This document shows positions 7,965 to 16,975 of a stretch of 64,000 bases of DNA, piece by piece. The first letter of the stretch is position 1. Every line of letters starts with the position of its first letter. The stretch is from Plantibacter auratus. GTDB lineage: Bacteria > Actinomycetota > Actinomycetes > Actinomycetales > Microbacteriaceae. The stretch spans positions 124,001 through 188,000 of the forward strand of contig NZ_JBOBFV010000004.1 of the NCBI RefSeq assembly GCF_050587365.1. The letters are read 5' to 3'. The translations under genes were made by a program, and so were the position numbers. The notes under the pieces were generated by a model, which worked only from the letters and a program-made list of their open reading frames with translations, was not told the origin of the DNA and did no database searches.

Positions 7965-9227
7965 TTAGAAGTGCGTCCGCAGGAAGGGCGCCTGCTCCGT
8001 CGCGAAGGCGAGGTCGAGCGCTCGCACCGCCTCCGATGACCCGGTGATGAGCCCGGCCTCGGCGAGCGCCGACACACGCGGGCCGCCGAGGAGGACGGCC
8101 GACAGCTCGTTGATGGTGAGGCGCACAGCGTCGTCGGTCGACTCCGGCACGTCGCCCAGGCGTTCCGCGACCGCGGCACCGTGCTCGTCGATGCGGAGCG
8201 CGAACCGACCGCCTGCGAGTCCGAGGGCGTCCTCGACGTCGAGCAGGTGCTCGCGAGGTTCGGATGCCCCAGGGACGGTGAACCGGCGCGCACCGAGCAC
8301 GGTCGGCACGTCGACGATGCGGAGCCAGAGCGAGTCGGCTCGCGCGGTGGTCTTGACGGCGCGGCGGTCGACGAGTCGCCACTGGATGGTTTCGACCGTC
8401 GGAGCCTGGTGGAAGGTGACCTTCGTGGTGAGGCTGATCCCGGTGAGGTGCCGCCAGAGCGCGTAGCGGGCCTCCGGGGTGGTGGCGACGAGGTCGTCGA
8501 CGACGATCGTCCCCCACTCCTCGCCGACGCGGTAGAGCGCGTAGCCCTGCGGTTCGCCGTCGGCGTCGTCGTAGCGGAGGGCGAGCGTGTCACCCTCGCC
8601 GTGGCTGAAGTGGCGGATGGTCACCTCACGGAGGGCCTGCTTCCACCACGCGACCCCGCGGTCGATGTCACCGGTGCTGCGGGAGCGTTCGAACAGCCCG
8701 GGCGCGACGGTGGCGAGCGAGCGCGGGTCGAGCGTGTGGACGCGGCCGGCGGGCGGCGCACCCCGCCAAGCGACGCGCTTGGGGTCGACCTCGTGCGTGA
8801 ACTCCCAGGTCGCCGGGGCGAAGCCGTAGCGACCGTAGATGGTCGCCTCGCTCGCGGTGAGCGCGACGACTGCGGCACCGGTGGCCTTCGCGTGGTGGAG
8901 TCGGTTCTCCATCAGTGACCGGGCGATCCCCCGACGTTCGTGCGAGGTGGAGACGGTCACCTCGGTGATGGCCAGGGCGCGGACGGAGCCACCGGGGATC
9001 GACAGGGCGGTCGGGAAGGAACCGAGCGTGCCGACGGGGACCAGTGGTTCGGCCGCGGTGTCGTCGTAGACCCCGAGGATGGAGCTGCCGACGAGGAGCT
9101 GACGCCGCTCGGCACGCACCGCCACGTCGGTATCGGGCTTCGAGAGGAAGCCGCGGGACGCTGCACCCCACCAGAGGTCGAGGGCGGCGTGGTCCGTGTG
9201 GTCGAGCTCGACGGTGCGCAGGTTCAT
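7965..9227 (-). CDS. Eis-family GNAT acetyltransferase
   Basis: A 420-residue protein with the tripartite plan of the enhanced-intracellular-survival family: an N-terminal GNAT domain with the acetyl-CoA loop VSTSHERRGIARSLM (92-106), a central degenerate GNAT fold and a C-terminal sterol-carrier-like domain. In mycobacterial Eis, catalysis uses a Tyr in a YGRFG motif as acid and the C-terminal Phe carboxylate as base. Here the motif is YGRYGF (Tyr131 onward) and the protein ends in THF, so both groups are kept. Known members acetylate aminoglycosides or protein lysines; the substrate of this one is unknown. Confidence 0.85.
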   Translation of the reverse strand: MNLRTVELDHTDHAALDLWWGAASRGFLSKPDTDVAVRAERRQLLVGSSILGVYDDTAAEPLVPVGTLGSFPTALSIPGGSVRALAITEVTVSTSHERRGIARSLMENRLHHAKATGAAVVALTASEATIYGRYGFAPATWEFTHEVDPKRVAWRGAPPAGRVHTLDPRSLATVAPGLFERSRSTGDIDRGVAWWKQALREVTIRHFSHGEGDTLALRYDDADGEPQGYALYRVGEEWGTIVVDDLVATTPEARYALWRHLTGISLTTKVTFHQAPTVETIQWRLVDRRAVKTTARADSLWLRIVDVPTVLGARRFTVPGASEPREHLLDVEDALGLAGGRFALRIDEHGAAVAERLGDVPESTDDAVRLTINELSAVLLGGPRVSALAEAGLITGSSEAVRALDLAFATEQAPFLRTHF

Positions 9228-9279
9228 GCGACAAGCCTATTGGGGCCGCGGTGACGGACCCGGTCGGAGAAGGAACCCC

Positions 9280-9366
9280 GGTCACTGAGCCTGTCGAAGT
9301 GCACACCGAGAACACCGCCCAAGAGAGGAGGTCACCCCGGAGCCCTTCGACAAGCTCAGGGACCGG
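9280..9366. repeat. Two REP-like elements of different types
   Basis: A CACT-type element in reverse orientation (CCGGTCACTGAGCCTGTCGA, ending near 9304) and a CCCT-type element in forward orientation (9343-9366) lie side by side upstream of the Eis-like gene, followed by a half unit (GCTCAGGGACCGG) at about 9377-9389. Confidence 0.85.
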
Positions 9367-9401
9367 ATGAGGCTGAGCTCAGGGACCGGAGTGGCCGGAA
9401 C

Positions 9402-9468
9402 GCAGGAGATCGGCGCGAGAGCAGGACGGGCGGGCACGAAGCGTCCTGCTGTCGGGCGGATGTCCTGC
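9402..9468. repeat. AGCAGGA-type hairpin, copy B
   Basis: Arms at 9402-9427 (GCAGGAGATCGGCGCGAGAG...) and 9443-9468 (GTCCTGCTGTCGGGCGGATG...) pair with a few mismatches. It lies just beyond the 3' end of the cupin gene, a position suited to termination. Confidence 0.75.
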
Positions 9469-9491
9469 TGTCGCGCCGCGAGGCGCGCGAC

Positions 9492-9842
9492 TCAGGCGAC
9501 GTAGACCTTGCGGAGGGTCTCGCGGACGGTCCAGGTGGTGCGGGCGCCGGCGGCGAGTCGGCCGATGGAGCCGGCACGGAGCTCCAGCGACGGGGTGCCG
9601 TCGGCGAAGTCGACGGTCGCCTCACCGGAGAGGACCACGAACACCTCGTCGATCTCGGTGTCCTGCACGACGCCGACACCCAACTCCCAGACGCCGACCT
9701 CGGTGTCACCGACGGCCGTGAGGGACAGGATCCCGCTCCGCGGCGACCCCGAGACCACGTCCGCTGGCGCGAGCGGGTTGTCGGCGAGCGCCACGTCGGC
9801 ACCCTGAAGCACCGTGTTGGGAGCGAGCAGGTGGTCGGTCAT
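9492..9842 (-). CDS. Cupin-domain protein
   Basis: A 116-residue single-domain cupin. The core VQDTEIDEVFVVLSGEATVD followed by LELRAGSIGRLAAGARTTW matches the two cupin motifs, but metal-binding histidines are largely replaced (EIDEVF, TTWTV), as in the EutQ/DUF861-like branch. A GAGAGGTACCTC ribosome region precedes the ATG. The AsnC-type regulator gene lies immediately upstream on the same strand. Function unknown; a small-molecule binding or isomerase role is possible. Confidence 0.75.
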   Translation of the reverse strand: MTDHLLAPNTVLQGADVALADNPLAPADVVSGSPRSGILSLTAVGDTEVGVWELGVGVVQDTEIDEVFVVLSGEATVDFADGTPSLELRAGSIGRLAAGARTTWTVRETLRKVYVA

Positions 9843-9896
9843 GAGGTACCTCTCTGAGCAAGAAGGAGACGAGCGGGTTCGGCGCAACCCGACGAC

Positions 9897-10349
9897 CTAC
9901 CCGACGCCCCAGCCGTAGGCGAGCTTGTGGGCCTCGAGGACGAAGAAGGTCTCGGTCGACCGCACCCCGGGCGTCGGCTGCAGGGTGTCGAGGAGGAACG
10001 TCTTGTAGTGGTCCATGTCGCGACACACTGCCTCGACCATCACGTCGAAGCCACCGCTCGTGAGCACCACGTAGCTCGTCTCCGCGTGCTTCGACAGCTC
10101 CTGGCACACCCCGCGCGCCATACCCGGCTCGCAGCGGATGCCGATGAGGGCAAGGTGGTCGAAGCCGATCGACAGCGGGTTCGCGATGCCGACGATCTGC
10201 AGGATCCCGGTGTCCTCGAGTCGCTGGATCCGGTAGCGGACGGACGACGCCGGCAGCCCGGTTTCGGTGGCGATCTCGGAGAACGCCTTCCGTCCGTCCT
10301 GCTGCAGGATCGCGATCAGCCGACGGTCGATGTCGTCAAGGTCGTTCAT
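9897..10349 (-). CDS. Lrp/AsnC-family transcriptional regulator
   Basis: A 150-residue regulator. The N-terminal winged helix-turn-helix (DDIDRRLIAILQQDGRKAFS, then ATETGLPASSVRYRIQRLED) is followed by the RAM effector-binding domain. It is transcribed in the same direction as, and directly downstream of, the aldehyde dehydrogenase gene, and lies next to the amine-catabolic genes. By family knowledge it should sense an amino acid or amine and control these genes. Confidence 0.88.
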   Translation of the reverse strand: MNDLDDIDRRLIAILQQDGRKAFSEIATETGLPASSVRYRIQRLEDTGILQIVGIANPLSIGFDHLALIGIRCEPGMARGVCQELSKHAETSYVVLTSGGFDVMVEAVCRDMDHYKTFLLDTLQPTPGVRSTETFFVLEAHKLAYGWGVG

Positions 10350-10540
10350 GTGGCTCCTCCGGCAGCGGGCGGATGGTCATCTGGCAAGCGTAGCGAGGGA
10401 AGCCGTGCGGCCCGGGTGCGGTGTCCGCCCCACCCGAGCCACGAGCCCCGGCCGACCGACCGACCCGAACGCGGGCGGTCGGCCGGGGCGACGCCGATCG
10501 AGCGGACCGAGGGAGGTCGCTGATCGGCGGATCGGTCCGA

Positions 10541-11998
10541 CTAGCGGACGTGGATCGCGCCGGTGCGGAGGTCGGTCATGTCGTGCAGCGTGTACATGCC
10601 GCCGATCCGACCCCAGCCGGTGCCCTTGCCGCCCGCGCCACCGAAGGGCATGTTGATGTCCCACCAGCCGTTGGAGTCATTGACGATGACCTGACCGGTC
10701 TCGAGCTCCTCCATGAAGCGGTAGGCCTTCGACAGGCTCTCCGTGAACACCGCGGACTGCAGGCCGAGCGCGTCGGCGTTGGCGATGCGGAGGATGTCAT
10801 CGTCGTCCTGAGCCGTGAGGATGGGGAGGACCGGACCGAACGACTCCTCGCGCGACAGCAGGCTGTCCTCGGAGACACCGTCGACGATCGTGAAGTCGTA
10901 GTAGAGGTCCGTCGGGTGGCCGGTGGCACGACCGCCGCCGAGCAGGATGTCGAAGCCGAGCGAACGGGCCTCGTCGAGGTGGCGGTCCATCTTCGCGGCG
11001 ACGCCCTCGTTGTTGAGCGGGCCGAGGTTGATCCCCTCGTCGAAGGGGTTGCCGAGTCGCACGGTCGCCTTCGCGTAGGCCAGGGCCGCCTCGACGAAGG
11101 CGTCGTGGACGTTGTGGTGCACGATGAGCCGCTCGGTCGCGCAACAGACCTGCCCACCGCTGTAGAACGCGGAGTCGACGGCGGCCTTCGCGGCGCGTTC
11201 GATGTTCGCGTCCTCGAGGACGACGATCGGGCCGTTGCCGGAGCACTCCATGAGCGATCGCTTGAGGCCGGCGGTACGGACGATCTTCGCGCCGGTGGCG
11301 GACGAACCGATGAAGCCGATCGCGTCGATGCCGTCGTGGGAGACGAGCTCGGAACCGAACGCGCCGTCGCCGGGGAGGACGCTGACGAGCCCGGCCGGGA
11401 CGCCCGCCTCGACGAGGCAGTCCATCGCCGCGAGGACCGCGAGGGGCGTGTTGCTCGGCGGCTTGACGATGCAGGCGTTACCGGTCGCGAGGCCCGGGGC
11501 GACGAACTCGCTGAACATGAGGAGCGGGAAGTTCCAGGGCGTGATGATGCCCCAGACGCCGACCGGCGCGCGCCAGGTGAACATGCGCTTGTCGATGTCG
11601 CTCGACGGCAGCGTCTCGCCGTAGAGGCGGAGGGCGTCCTCGGCGTGGAGGTGGAAGAGCTGCGCGGCCTCGGCGATGTCGGCGATCGACTCGGCGAGCG
11701 GCTTGCCCTGCTCCAGCGTCTGCAGGCGGGCGAGCTCTTCCACGCGGGCGTTGATCGCGTCGCCGACCCGGTGACAGATCTCCGCGCGCTTGAACACGCC
11801 GAGCTTCCGCCACTCCCGCTGCGCCTCGTGCGCACGTCGCACCGCCTCGTCGAGTTCGGCGGTGCCGGCCACGGGGATCGACGCGATGACGTCCCCGGTG
11901 ACGGGGCTGATCACCTCCGAGCGCTCCGAGCTGGATCCGTCGGTGAACTCGCCGGCGATGAAGAGCTGGGTGCGAGTGGGTGTCGGCAACGTGGTCAT
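10541..11998 (-). CDS. NAD(P)-dependent aldehyde dehydrogenase
   Basis: A 485-residue enzyme that oxidises an aldehyde to an acid. PWNF (154-157), the catalytic Cys285 (GGQVCCATER) and the general base Glu251 (SLMECSGNGP) are all present, and the C-terminus is the usual INMPFGGAGGKGTGWGR. Of the aldehyde dehydrogenase types it resembles betaine- or aminoaldehyde-type and vanillin-type enzymes. It is divergent from the APC permease and amine oxidase genes, so a substrate derived from amine oxidation is likely (inference). Confidence 0.88.
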   Translation of the reverse strand: MTTLPTPTRTQLFIAGEFTDGSSSERSEVISPVTGDVIASIPVAGTAELDEAVRRAHEAQREWRKLGVFKRAEICHRVGDAINARVEELARLQTLEQGKPLAESIADIAEAAQLFHLHAEDALRLYGETLPSSDIDKRMFTWRAPVGVWGIITPWNFPLLMFSEFVAPGLATGNACIVKPPSNTPLAVLAAMDCLVEAGVPAGLVSVLPGDGAFGSELVSHDGIDAIGFIGSSATGAKIVRTAGLKRSLMECSGNGPIVVLEDANIERAAKAAVDSAFYSGGQVCCATERLIVHHNVHDAFVEAALAYAKATVRLGNPFDEGINLGPLNNEGVAAKMDRHLDEARSLGFDILLGGGRATGHPTDLYYDFTIVDGVSEDSLLSREESFGPVLPILTAQDDDDILRIANADALGLQSAVFTESLSKAYRFMEELETGQVIVNDSNGWWDINMPFGGAGGKGTGWGRIGGMYTLHDMTDLRTGAIHVR

Positions 11999-12103
11999 TC
12001 CGGACCTCCTGGTGTCGTGGCTGGGCCGACGACGCCGAACAGCGTCGTGCGGATGTCGTCGGGAGAATGTGGGATCAGCCTAGGACCTTGCGATTCCTCG
12101 AAC

Positions 12104-12180
12104 AAGCAGTATTGTTTCGTCAAAGTTACGATTACAACAACGAGACCGACGCAATCTTGTCGTCACAACAATTCTTCGGC
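12104..12180. promoter_or_regulatory. AT-rich divergent regulatory region
   Basis: This is the most AT-rich stretch for several kb, between the divergent aldehyde dehydrogenase and permease genes. It holds two related direct repeats, TTGTTTCGTCAAAG (12112-12125) and CTTGTCGTCACAAC (about 12156-12169), plus ACAACAACG and ACAACAATT. TACGAT at 12127-12132 could be a -10. It is a plausible binding region for the nearby Lrp/AsnC regulator. Confidence 0.5.
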
Positions 12181-12241
12181 ACATTGAGTGCACCAGCAGC
12201 GAGACAGCGACGTCCCGTCCCCCACGAATCGAGAAGAGCCC

Positions 12242-13717
12242 ATGTCGACCGAACACGTCACCAGCACCGACGAGACCACGCACCTGCCGAAACGGATGCG
12301 CTGGTTCGACGGCTTCGCCATGGCGATGACCATGCCAGCCGCGCTCATCGCCACCCTCGGCGCCTCCATCACCGGCCTCGGCGGCTGGGGGGCCGCCGTC
12401 CTGTGGGCGATCTCCATGATCCTCGCCATGGGCGTCAACTGGATCTACACCGAGCTCGCCACCATGTTCCCGAACTCCTCCGGCGGCATCGCGCACTACG
12501 CGGCCGAAGCGTGGAAGTCGCGTGCACCCTGGGTCGCGCCGATCACGGGCGTCGGCTACTGGCTCCCCTGGGGTACCAACCTGGCCACCTACGGCGCGGT
12601 CACCGGTGCGCTCATCCAGGCGCAGTGGTTCCCGAACGAGGACTGGGTGATCCAGCTCGGTCCGATCTCCATCACCTTCCCGATCCTCATCGGACTCGGC
12701 GTCATCGGCGTGATGTACCTCATCAACGTCATCGGCGTCCGCGTCACGATGGCGTTCGTCTACATCACGGCCGGCATCCTGCTCATCCCGCTGTTCGTGT
12801 TCATCGTCTTCCCGCTCTTCAGCGCCGACTGGGCACCGCTCGACCTCACCTGGAAGCTCGAGGGCATCGAGGGCCTGCACACCGCGATCGTCTGGCTGTA
12901 CATCATGGCGTGGACCACCTTCGGCATCGAGGTCTGCGCGACCTTCGCCCCGGAGTACCGCGACTCGGTGAAGGACACGACCAAGGCGATCAAGGCCTCC
13001 GTCCTCTTCTGCCTCGGCGTCTTCTTCGTCATCCCGCTGACCCTCGGCGGCTACGCGGGTGAAGCGGCGATCGCCGACAACCCGGCGACCTTCTTCGTCG
13101 CGAGCTTCGCCTCGCTCGTCGGTGGCGCTGCGGACGTCATGGTGCTCTGCCTCATCGCCTCGCTGCTGCTCATCATGACCACCTCGGTGGCCGACGCCTC
13201 ACGCGTGCTGTTCAACATGGGCAAGGAGCGCGTCACCGTCCCGTCGCTCGGCGTGCTCAACCGTCGCGGTGTGCCGTTCCGCTCGCTCAACGTGATGCTC
13301 GTGATGAACGTCGTGATCCTGGTGGTGCTGCAGAACCCGCTCGCGATCATCGTGACCGGCAACCTCGGCTACATCCTCACGCACTTCTTCGCCGTCTCCG
13401 GCTTCTTCCTGCTGCGCAAGGACCGCCCCGACGCCGTCCGCCCGATCCGCCTGCCGCGCTTCTTCGTGCCGCTGTCGGTCGTGCTGTCGGTGCTCCTCGC
13501 GATCATCCTCATCGTCGGTGCCACCGGGTTCTCCACCACGGGCTACGGCGGGTTCCTGGAGCTCGGCATCGCGCTCGGACTGCTCGCACTGGGCGTCGTG
13601 ATCTGGCTGTTCGTGCAGCGGAGCACCAAGCGCGACGCGGGCCTCGGGAGCGGCGGGGCATCCGCCGGAACCCCACGTGCCGAGACCGAACGCACCGACG
13701 CCGCCCGCACCGACTGA
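12242..13717 (+). CDS. APC-superfamily amino acid or amine permease
   Basis: A 491-residue transporter with about 12 membrane helices, beginning at FDGFAMAMTMPAALIATLGA and ending in an Ala/Thr-rich cytoplasmic tail. The first helix keeps the conserved small-residue stretch of APC permeases (GASITGLGGWG). GAAGAG precedes the ATG at 12242; an upstream GTG at 12188 is less likely. The position before an FAD amine oxidase and an aldehyde dehydrogenase suggests uptake of an amine such as putrescine, or of an amino acid. Confidence 0.88.
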   Translation: MSTEHVTSTDETTHLPKRMRWFDGFAMAMTMPAALIATLGASITGLGGWGAAVLWAISMILAMGVNWIYTELATMFPNSSGGIAHYAAEAWKSRAPWVAPITGVGYWLPWGTNLATYGAVTGALIQAQWFPNEDWVIQLGPISITFPILIGLGVIGVMYLINVIGVRVTMAFVYITAGILLIPLFVFIVFPLFSADWAPLDLTWKLEGIEGLHTAIVWLYIMAWTTFGIEVCATFAPEYRDSVKDTTKAIKASVLFCLGVFFVIPLTLGGYAGEAAIADNPATFFVASFASLVGGAADVMVLCLIASLLLIMTTSVADASRVLFNMGKERVTVPSLGVLNRRGVPFRSLNVMLVMNVVILVVLQNPLAIIVTGNLGYILTHFFAVSGFFLLRKDRPDAVRPIRLPRFFVPLSVVLSVLLAIILIVGATGFSTTGYGGFLELGIALGLLALGVVIWLFVQRSTKRDAGLGSGGASAGTPRAETERTDAARTD

Positions 13718-13765
13718 CCGCGCACCACGCGACCGCACCGAACCACGCACCACAGGGGACCCACC

Positions 13766-15199
13766 ATGAGAACCACCTACGAACTGGCCGAAGAGCTCGC
13801 CGACACCACACGCCTGCGGGAGCAGCTGGCCTCGGCCGAACCGGAGCCGTACTGGCTCGACGACCCGGCACGGCCCGCTCCGCTCCCCCGCCTCGAGGCG
13901 GACGTCGAGACGGACCTGGCGATCGTCGGTGGTGGGTACTCGGGCCTGTGGACCGCCCTGCTCGCGAAGGAGCGCGACCCGGACCGCCGGGTCGTGCTCC
14001 TCGAGGGCCGGCGCATCGCGTGGGCCGCGTCCGGTCGCAACGGCGGGTTCTGCGAGCCGAGCCTCACCCACGGATCGTCGAACGGCAAGAGCCGCCTGCC
14101 GCACGAGTTCGACCGCCTGGAGGAGCTGGGGCGCGAGAACCTGCGCGAGATCGGCGAGACCATCGCCCGGTACGACATGGACTGCGACTGGGAGGAGACG
14201 GGGCTGCTGCAAGCGGCGACGGCCCCACACCACGTCGACTGGTTGCGGGAGAGTGCCGAGGAGCACGGCGCCCGGTTCCTCGACCGCGAGGCGATGCAGG
14301 CGGAGGTCCACTCGCCGATCTTCCAGGCCGGCCTGTTCGAGCCGACCGGTGCGGCGCTCGTCAACCCGGCCAAGCTGGCGTGGGAGCTGCGACGCGTCTG
14401 CCTCGACCTGGGTGTGGAGATCCACGAGTACACGCACGTCCGCTCGATCCGGTCGGACGCGACGTCGGTCACCCTCACGACGACGCACGGCTCGGTCGTC
14501 GCGAAGCACGTCGCCCTCGGCACCAACGTCTTCAAGGCCCTCATCCCGAGTGCCCGGAAGTACACGGTGCCGGTCTACGACTACGCGCTCATGACGAACC
14601 CGCTCTCCGCCGAACAGCTCGAAAGCCTGGGATGGAAGGGCCGTCAGGGCATCTCCGACCTCGACAACCGCTTCCACTACTCGCGGCTCACGACCGACGC
14701 GAACGGGTCGACCCGCATCCTCTACGGCGGCTATGACGCGGTGTACAACTACGGCGGGCGGGTCGAGCCGCGGTTCGACCAGCGCGAGGAGTCCTTCCTC
14801 AAGCTCGCCGCCCACTTCGCCCACACCTACCCGCAGCTCGCCGACCTCGGCTTCTCCCACAAGTGGGGCGGCGCGATCGACACCTGCGGGCGGTTCTTCT
14901 CCTTCTTCCAGACCGCGCACGGCGGCAAGGTCGCGCACGCGGCCGGGTTCACCGGCCTCGGCGTCGGCGCGACGCGATACGGCGCGAACGTCATGCTCGA
15001 CCTCCTGAGCGGAACACCGACCGAGCGCACGACGATGGACTTCGTCCAGAAGAAGCCGACGCCGTTCCCGCCCGACCCGCTCGCGTTCATCGGCGCGCGC
15101 ATCTCGCTGTCGGAGATGGCCCGGGCCGACCGCAACGAGGGCAAACGCGGGCTCTGGCTCCGCACGATGGACGCCGTCGGGCTGGGCTTCGACTCCTGA
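13766..15199 (+). CDS. FAD-dependent amine oxidoreductase (PuuB/DAO family)
   Basis: A 477-residue flavoprotein. The Rossmann motif DLAIVGGGYSGLWTALLAKE (50-69) binds FAD. GRNGGFCEPSLTHG and the C-terminal FTGLGVGATRYGANVMLDLL match the D-amino-acid oxidase / gamma-glutamylputrescine oxidase fold. It lies 48 bases after the permease, in one probable transcription unit with the permease and the following dehydrogenase. Expected chemistry is oxidation of a C-N bond to an imine and then an aldehyde; the exact amine is not known. Confidence 0.85.
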   Translation: MRTTYELAEELADTTRLREQLASAEPEPYWLDDPARPAPLPRLEADVETDLAIVGGGYSGLWTALLAKERDPDRRVVLLEGRRIAWAASGRNGGFCEPSLTHGSSNGKSRLPHEFDRLEELGRENLREIGETIARYDMDCDWEETGLLQAATAPHHVDWLRESAEEHGARFLDREAMQAEVHSPIFQAGLFEPTGAALVNPAKLAWELRRVCLDLGVEIHEYTHVRSIRSDATSVTLTTTHGSVVAKHVALGTNVFKALIPSARKYTVPVYDYALMTNPLSAEQLESLGWKGRQGISDLDNRFHYSRLTTDANGSTRILYGGYDAVYNYGGRVEPRFDQREESFLKLAAHFAHTYPQLADLGFSHKWGGAIDTCGRFFSFFQTAHGGKVAHAAGFTGLGVGATRYGANVMLDLLSGTPTERTTMDFVQKKPTPFPPDPLAFIGARISLSEMARADRNEGKRGLWLRTMDAVGLGFDS

Positions 15200-15233
15200 G
15201 CCCGGTTTCGACGCAGGAGCCGCAGTCCAACCC

Positions 15234-15262
15234 ATGACAGGCGGAGCCTGGTTCGATACGGT
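15234..15262 (+). promoter_or_regulatory. Possible internal promoter before the second aldehyde dehydrogenase
   Basis: ATGACA (15234-15239) and TACGGT (15257-15262) are spaced by 17 bases in the 163-base gap after the oxidase gene. It is a moderate match only. Confidence 0.3.
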
Positions 15263-15362
15263 GCAGGTGGTGGTCCCGCTCACGTCGAACCCGCACAGCT
15301 CGCGTCGGCCCGCAACGGACACCGCACCGCACCAGCAGCACCTCAGACAAAGGAGCACACCA

Positions 15363-16742
15363 GTGAGCGACTACGCCGTCGTCAACCCCGCGACCGGAGA
15401 GACTCTCCGCGACTACCCGACGATCACGGACGAGGAGCTGCAGCAGGCGATCACCGCCGCGTCCGCCGCCCACGAGGAGTGGTCGCGTCGCGCTCCCGTC
15501 GCCGACCGCGCTGCGCTCATCGCCCGCGTCGCCGCCCTCCACACGGAGCGCCGTGAGCAGCTGGCCGAGATCGCCGTCCGCGAGATGGGCAAGACGTACG
15601 AGCAGGCGCTCGGCGAGGTCGACTTCGCCGCCGCGATCTACCAGTACTACGCCGACAACGGCGAGGCCTTCTCCGCCGACGAGCCGATCGAGCTGTCCGA
15701 CGGCACCGGCTCGGCGTTCATCCGTCGCGCGTCGCTCGGTGTGCTGCTCGGCATCATGCCGTGGAACTTCCCGTACTACCAGGTGGCGCGGTTCGTCGGC
15801 CCGAACGTCGTCAACGGCAACACGATCCTCCTCAAGCACGCCCCGCAGTGCCCCGAGTCGGCGCTGGCGATCGCGCAGATCTTCGACGACGCCGAAGCCG
15901 AGCTGGGCGCCCACGATTCCGTGTACGTGAACATCTTCGCCACGAACGACCAGATCGCGACGGTCATCGCCGACCCGCGCGTGCAGGGCGTCTCGGTCAC
16001 CGGTTCGGAGCGCGCCGGTTCCGCCGTCGCCGAGCTGGCCGGCAAGCACCTCAAGAAGGTCGTGCTCGAGCTCGGTGGGTCCGACCCGTTCATCCTGCTG
16101 TCGACCGACGACCTCGACGCCGCCGTCCAGGACGCCGTCAACGCCCGCATCGACAACAACGGGCAGTCCTGCAACGCCGCCAAGCGGTTCATCATCATCG
16201 ACGAACTGTTCGACGACTTCGCCGCGAAGTTCACCGAGGTCTTCACGGCGAACGCTCCGGCCGACCCGATGGCGGAGAGCACGCAGCTCGGCCCGCTGTC
16301 GTCGGCCGCAGCGACCGAGCGACTCGGCGAGCAGCTCGGCCGCGCGAAGGCACAGGGCGCGACGATCCTGGCATCGGGCGAGCCGTCGGGGAACTTCTTC
16401 CCGCCGGCCGTGCTCACCGACGTGACGCCCGAGATGGACGCGTTCCACGAGGAGTTCTTCGGACCCGTCGCGTCGCTGTACCGGGTCGCGTCCGAGGAGG
16501 AGGCCGTGCGCCTCGCGAACGACACCCCGTTCGGCCTCGGCTCCTACGTCTACACGACCGACCAGGAACAGGCGCTGCGGGTCGCGGACGGGATCGACGC
16601 CGGCATGGTGTGGATCAACCTCGTCCTCGGCGACGCGGCGGAGCTGCCCTTCGGCGGCGTGAAGCGCTCCGGCACCGGCCGCGAGATGGGCAAGCCCGCG
16701 ATGGACGAGTTCGTCAACAAGAAGCTCATCCGCATCGCCTAG
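15363..16742 (+). CDS. Succinate-semialdehyde-type aldehyde dehydrogenase
   Basis: A 459-residue NAD(P)-dependent dehydrogenase with catalytic Cys270 (NNGQSCNAAKR), general base Glu236 (LELGGSDPF) and PWNFP (133-137). The length and the NNGQSC motif fit the short succinate-semialdehyde dehydrogenase group (GabD2/YneI-like). The GTG start is supported by AAAGGAG nine bases upstream. As the third gene after a permease and an amine oxidase, it would convert the aldehyde product to an acid for the TCA cycle, as in the putrescine to GABA to succinate route. Confidence 0.85.
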   Translation: MSDYAVVNPATGETLRDYPTITDEELQQAITAASAAHEEWSRRAPVADRAALIARVAALHTERREQLAEIAVREMGKTYEQALGEVDFAAAIYQYYADNGEAFSADEPIELSDGTGSAFIRRASLGVLLGIMPWNFPYYQVARFVGPNVVNGNTILLKHAPQCPESALAIAQIFDDAEAELGAHDSVYVNIFATNDQIATVIADPRVQGVSVTGSERAGSAVAELAGKHLKKVVLELGGSDPFILLSTDDLDAAVQDAVNARIDNNGQSCNAAKRFIIIDELFDDFAAKFTEVFTANAPADPMAESTQLGPLSSAAATERLGEQLGRAKAQGATILASGEPSGNFFPPAVLTDVTPEMDAFHEEFFGPVASLYRVASEEEAVRLANDTPFGLGSYVYTTDQEQALRVADGIDAGMVWINLVLGDAAELPFGGVKRSGTGREMGKPAMDEFVNKKLIRIA

Positions 16743-16750
16743 TTGCCGCT

Positions 16751-16798
16751 CACTGAGCTTGTCGAAGTGCCTCGTACGCACCTCGACAAGCTCAGTGG
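16751..16798. repeat. Paired REP-like elements forming a hairpin
   Basis: A reverse CACT-type copy (16751-16770) and a forward CACC/GGTG-like copy (16779-16798) are separated by 8 bases. Together they make a stem of about 20 bp right after the aldehyde dehydrogenase stop codon, probably a terminator. Confidence 0.8.
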
Positions 16799-16975
16799 CC
16801 GAACGTCCCCCACAGGGCGTGCATCACTCCCCTTGTCCACAGGGCGTGCGCACCCGATCAGGTGCGATGACGTCGCGAGCTAGCTTTTCGAGGAGGGCGA
16901 GGCTCGTCAGTCCGGGGCACTGTCGAGTTGCGTCGGTGGCATCAAATCTCTAGGCCCCTCTTCATCTTGAAATCA

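Noticed and set aside
10726..10739. Core of the REP-like element (CCTTCGACAGGCTC) inside the aldehyde dehydrogenase gene
   Set aside because: The sequence encodes ESLSKAY in a conserved part of the enzyme, the end pairs and the ACCGG part are missing, and the match is short. Most likely coincidence.
13199..15358. A 719-codon open frame on the minus strand, antisense to the permease, oxidase and dehydrogenase genes
   Set aside because: It is the complement of well-recognised genes in very GC-rich DNA, its product is low-complexity (Arg, Val, Glu, Asp) and shows no domain. Similar long antisense frames elsewhere were left out for the same reason.
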